From NCBI RefSeq assembly GCF_013366925.1, contig NZ_JAALDK010000001.1, positions 3,589,165-3,653,164 on the forward strand: a DNA stretch of 64,000 nt, written 5' to 3'. Of the stretch, positions 62,357 through 64,000 are shown piece after piece. The DNA comes from Paraburkholderia youngii. Lineage in GTDB: Bacteria; Pseudomonadota; Gammaproteobacteria; Burkholderiales; Burkholderiaceae. Within the stretch, counting starts at the first letter, position 1. Every line of letters starts with the position of its first letter. The notes under the pieces are model-generated. The model had not been told where the DNA came from, searched no databases, and saw nothing but the letters and a program-made list of their open reading frames with translations. The position numbers and the translations under genes were made by a program.

Positions 62357-64000
62357 ATGCGAGATTCTCTGCAGAAAATGGCGGCACGTGCGAGCGTGCT
62401 GAAGGGCGTTCTTCCTTTGAGCCGGATCGCGGCGGCGCGTGATGCGCTGGCCGGTGTGCAGCTTGCGTCGATGGATATACCGCAGGTGCTCGGCTATGCG
62501 CGCATTGCCGGCATGCCGGCCGTCACCGGGCTTTATACGGTATTCCTGCCGCTCGTCGCGTTCGCGTTTTTCGGCGCGTCGCGGCATCTGGTCGTCGCTG
62601 CCGATTCGGCCACGGCGACGATCTTCGCGAGCCGTCTCGAGACGATGGCAGCCGCGTCGAGCGCCGAATACGCGGCGCTCGCGGCGATGGTCGCGCTGCT
62701 GACGGCCGGGTTGTTGCTCGTCGCGCGCATCTTCAAGCTCGGTTTTCTCGCCGACTTCCTGTCGCGCACCGTGCTGGTCGGCTTTCTCGCCGGCGTCGGC
62801 GTGCAGGTCGGCATCGCGATGCTCGCAGACATGCTCGGCGTGCCCGGACATGCGACGCGCAGTGTGGACCAACTGCTGCTCGTCGTGAGCAAGGCCGCGC
62901 AGATCAATCGGCCGACGCTGGCGATCTCGCTCTTCGTGGTGGCTGCGATTCTCGTCTGCAAGCGTTTCTGGCCGCGCCTGCCGGTGCCGTTGATCGCGGT
63001 CGTCGGAGGCATTGCCGCGAGCGACCTGTTCGGATTCGCCGCGCACGGCATCTCGATTCTCGGTCCGGTGGAGGGCGGCTTGCCGCCGCTGCGAGTTCCG
63101 TCGGTGACGTGGCAGCAGACGCTCGATCTCGTGCCGGTCGCGGCGTCGTGCTTCGTGATGATCGTCGCGCAAAGCGCCGCCGCGAGCCGGGTGTTCGCCG
63201 AGCGCTATCACGAGGTGGTCGATACCAACGCGGACCTGCTCGGCATCGCGGCCGCCAACGCGGCGGCGGCGTTTTCCGGCGCGTTCGTCGTCAACGGCAG
63301 CCCGACGCAGACCGCGATGGCCGATCGAGCCGGCACACGCAGCCAGTTCGCGCAGCTCGTGTTCGCTGCGGTCGTGGTGATCGTGCTGCTGTTTTTCAGC
63401 CGCTATCTGCAGTATTTGCCCCACTGCATTCTCGCGAGCATCGTGTTTACGATTGCGGTCGGCCTGATCAACGTGCAGTCGCTCTTTTCGATTCGCCGCG
63501 AAAGTCCCGGCGAATTCGCGCTAGCGTTGTTCACGGCGGCGGCGGTCGTGCTGATCGGCGTCGAGCACGGCATTCTGGTTGCGGTCGCGTTGTCGTTGCT
63601 GCGTCACGTGCGACACAGCTACCGCCCGCACACGATGATGCTCGCGCCCAATGGCGACGGCATGTGGGTGCCGGTGCCGGCGGTGCCCGGCATCGAGACC
63701 GCGCCGGGGCTGATCGTCTATCGCTTCGGCGCCGACCTGTTCTACGCGAACGATCATTTTTTCGTCGACGATGCGCGCCGCCTGATCGAGCACGCACCGA
63801 ACGCCGTGCGCTGGTTCGTCGTCGATGCGAGCGCGATTACGGATGTCGATTATTCGGCGGCGCGCTCGGTGGGCGAGTTGTGCGCGGCGCTCAAGCGCGA
63901 TCGGATCGAAGTGGTCTTTGCGCGCGTGAATCGTTATTTGCGCTCGGATATGGATCGGCATGGCATCACGCCGATCGTCGAGGAGCGCTGCATTTTCGGC
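62357..64000 (+). CDS. SulP-family anion transporter with STAS domain, 3' truncated
   Basis: 548 residues are visible and the frame is still open at the window edge. The SulP start LPLSRIAAARDALAGVQLAS and the helix-1 to -3 region (VLGYARIAGMPAVTGLYTVF, SRHLVVAADSATATI) are typical, followed by further hydrophobic helices and a C-terminal STAS domain (LIVYRFGADLFYANDHFFVD, WFVVDASAITDVDYSAARSV). The substrate may be sulfate, bicarbonate or a dicarboxylate. The ATG at 62357 is chosen; an ATG at 62378 is possible. A long opposite-strand frame over this gene is a codon-bias shadow. Confidence 0.9.
   Translation, partial: MRDSLQKMAARASVLKGVLPLSRIAAARDALAGVQLASMDIPQVLGYARIAGMPAVTGLYTVFLPLVAFAFFGASRHLVVAADSATATIFASRLETMAAASSAEYAALAAMVALLTAGLLLVARIFKLGFLADFLSRTVLVGFLAGVGVQVGIAMLADMLGVPGHATRSVDQLLLVVSKAAQINRPTLAISLFVVAAILVCKRFWPRLPVPLIAVVGGIAASDLFGFAAHGISILGPVEGGLPPLRVPSVTWQQTLDLVPVAASCFVMIVAQSAAASRVFAERYHEVVDTNADLLGIAAANAAAAFSGAFVVNGSPTQTAMADRAGTRSQFAQLVFAAVVVIVLLFFSRYLQYLPHCILASIVFTIAVGLINVQSLFSIRRESPGEFALALFTAAAVVLIGVEHGILVAVALSLLRHVRHSYRPHTMMLAPNGDGMWVPVPAVPGIETAPGLIVYRFGADLFYANDHFFVDDARRLIEHAPNAVRWFVVDASAITDVDYSAARSVGELCAALKRDRIEVVFARVNRYLRSDMDRHGITPIVEERCIFG

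Noticed and set aside
62276..63424. 382-codon minus-strand frame over the SulP gene
   Set aside because: Arg/Glu/His-rich low-complexity translation; the plus strand has SulP helices and a STAS domain.

Overview
The window is a high-GC, densely coded stretch from a beta-proteobacterium of the Burkholderia/Paraburkholderia type. This assignment is an inference from codon bias, from the style of the catabolic clusters, from PcaR/PcaF-, PdxI- and FtrA-like proteins and from the abundance of LysR, GntR, IclR and AraC regulators. It looks like accessory metabolic territory of a soil or plant-associated generalist. I see no rRNA, tRNA, CRISPR array, transposase, phage gene or replication origin.

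Layout. 1-2.5 kb: the end of a polyamine-type periplasmic binding protein gene, translationally coupled to a membrane diguanylate cyclase. 2.5-10.2 kb: a hexuronate/aldonate cluster (polyol/mannonate oxidoreductase, D-mannonate dehydratase, two MFS carriers, an idonate-type dehydrogenase, a GntR regulator). 10.2-18.4 kb: a carbon-phosphorus lyase locus, phnGHIJKLM, divergent from phnF-DUF1045-phnN, with a perfect palindromic operator between them. 18.4-20.6 kb: a LysR regulator and an M20 amidohydrolase. 20.7-28.9 kb: a PcaR-like IclR regulator, then a GntR-led operon for four-carbon sugar acids (ltnD, otnK, otnC, otnI, denD), then pcaF behind a promoter with PcaR-like boxes. 29.1-31.2 kb: three exported proteins, one with three exact-length 55-residue repeats and a Pro/Val-rich tail.

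31.2-33.5 kb: an acetyltransferase, a histidine kinase with an RsbRD-like N-terminus and a divergent single-domain response regulator. 33.6-39.8 kb: three consecutive modules of a LysR gene facing a redox enzyme gene (pyridoxal reductase, a CMD/aldo-keto reductase pair, a flavodoxin-fold quinone reductase). 40-45.6 kb: a secreted esterase, an aspartate carbamoyltransferase with an HTH-like N-terminal extension, a DapA-family aldolase and an MHYT-GGDEF-EAL protein. 45.7-48.7 kb: a rhodanese facing an FtrA-type regulator, then a DUF2252 protein. 48.9-53.7 kb: a DASS-type carrier with an LDH/MDH-fold dehydrogenase, an AraC regulator and a divergent DUF1479 dioxygenase-like gene. 54.8-61.7 kb: a beta-glucoside operon (GH1 enzyme, four-gene ABC importer, LacI regulator) with a perfect LacI-type operator upstream. 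62.4 kb to the end: a SulP carrier cut by the window edge.

The common pattern is that each module carries its own regulator beside it, usually divergent or at an operon end, with transporter and enzyme genes overlapping by ATGA junctions. The best leads for new biology are the binding protein/diguanylate cyclase pair, the DUF1045 2H-phosphoesterase inside the C-P lyase locus, the HTH-fused carbamoyltransferase and the 55-residue repeat protein.
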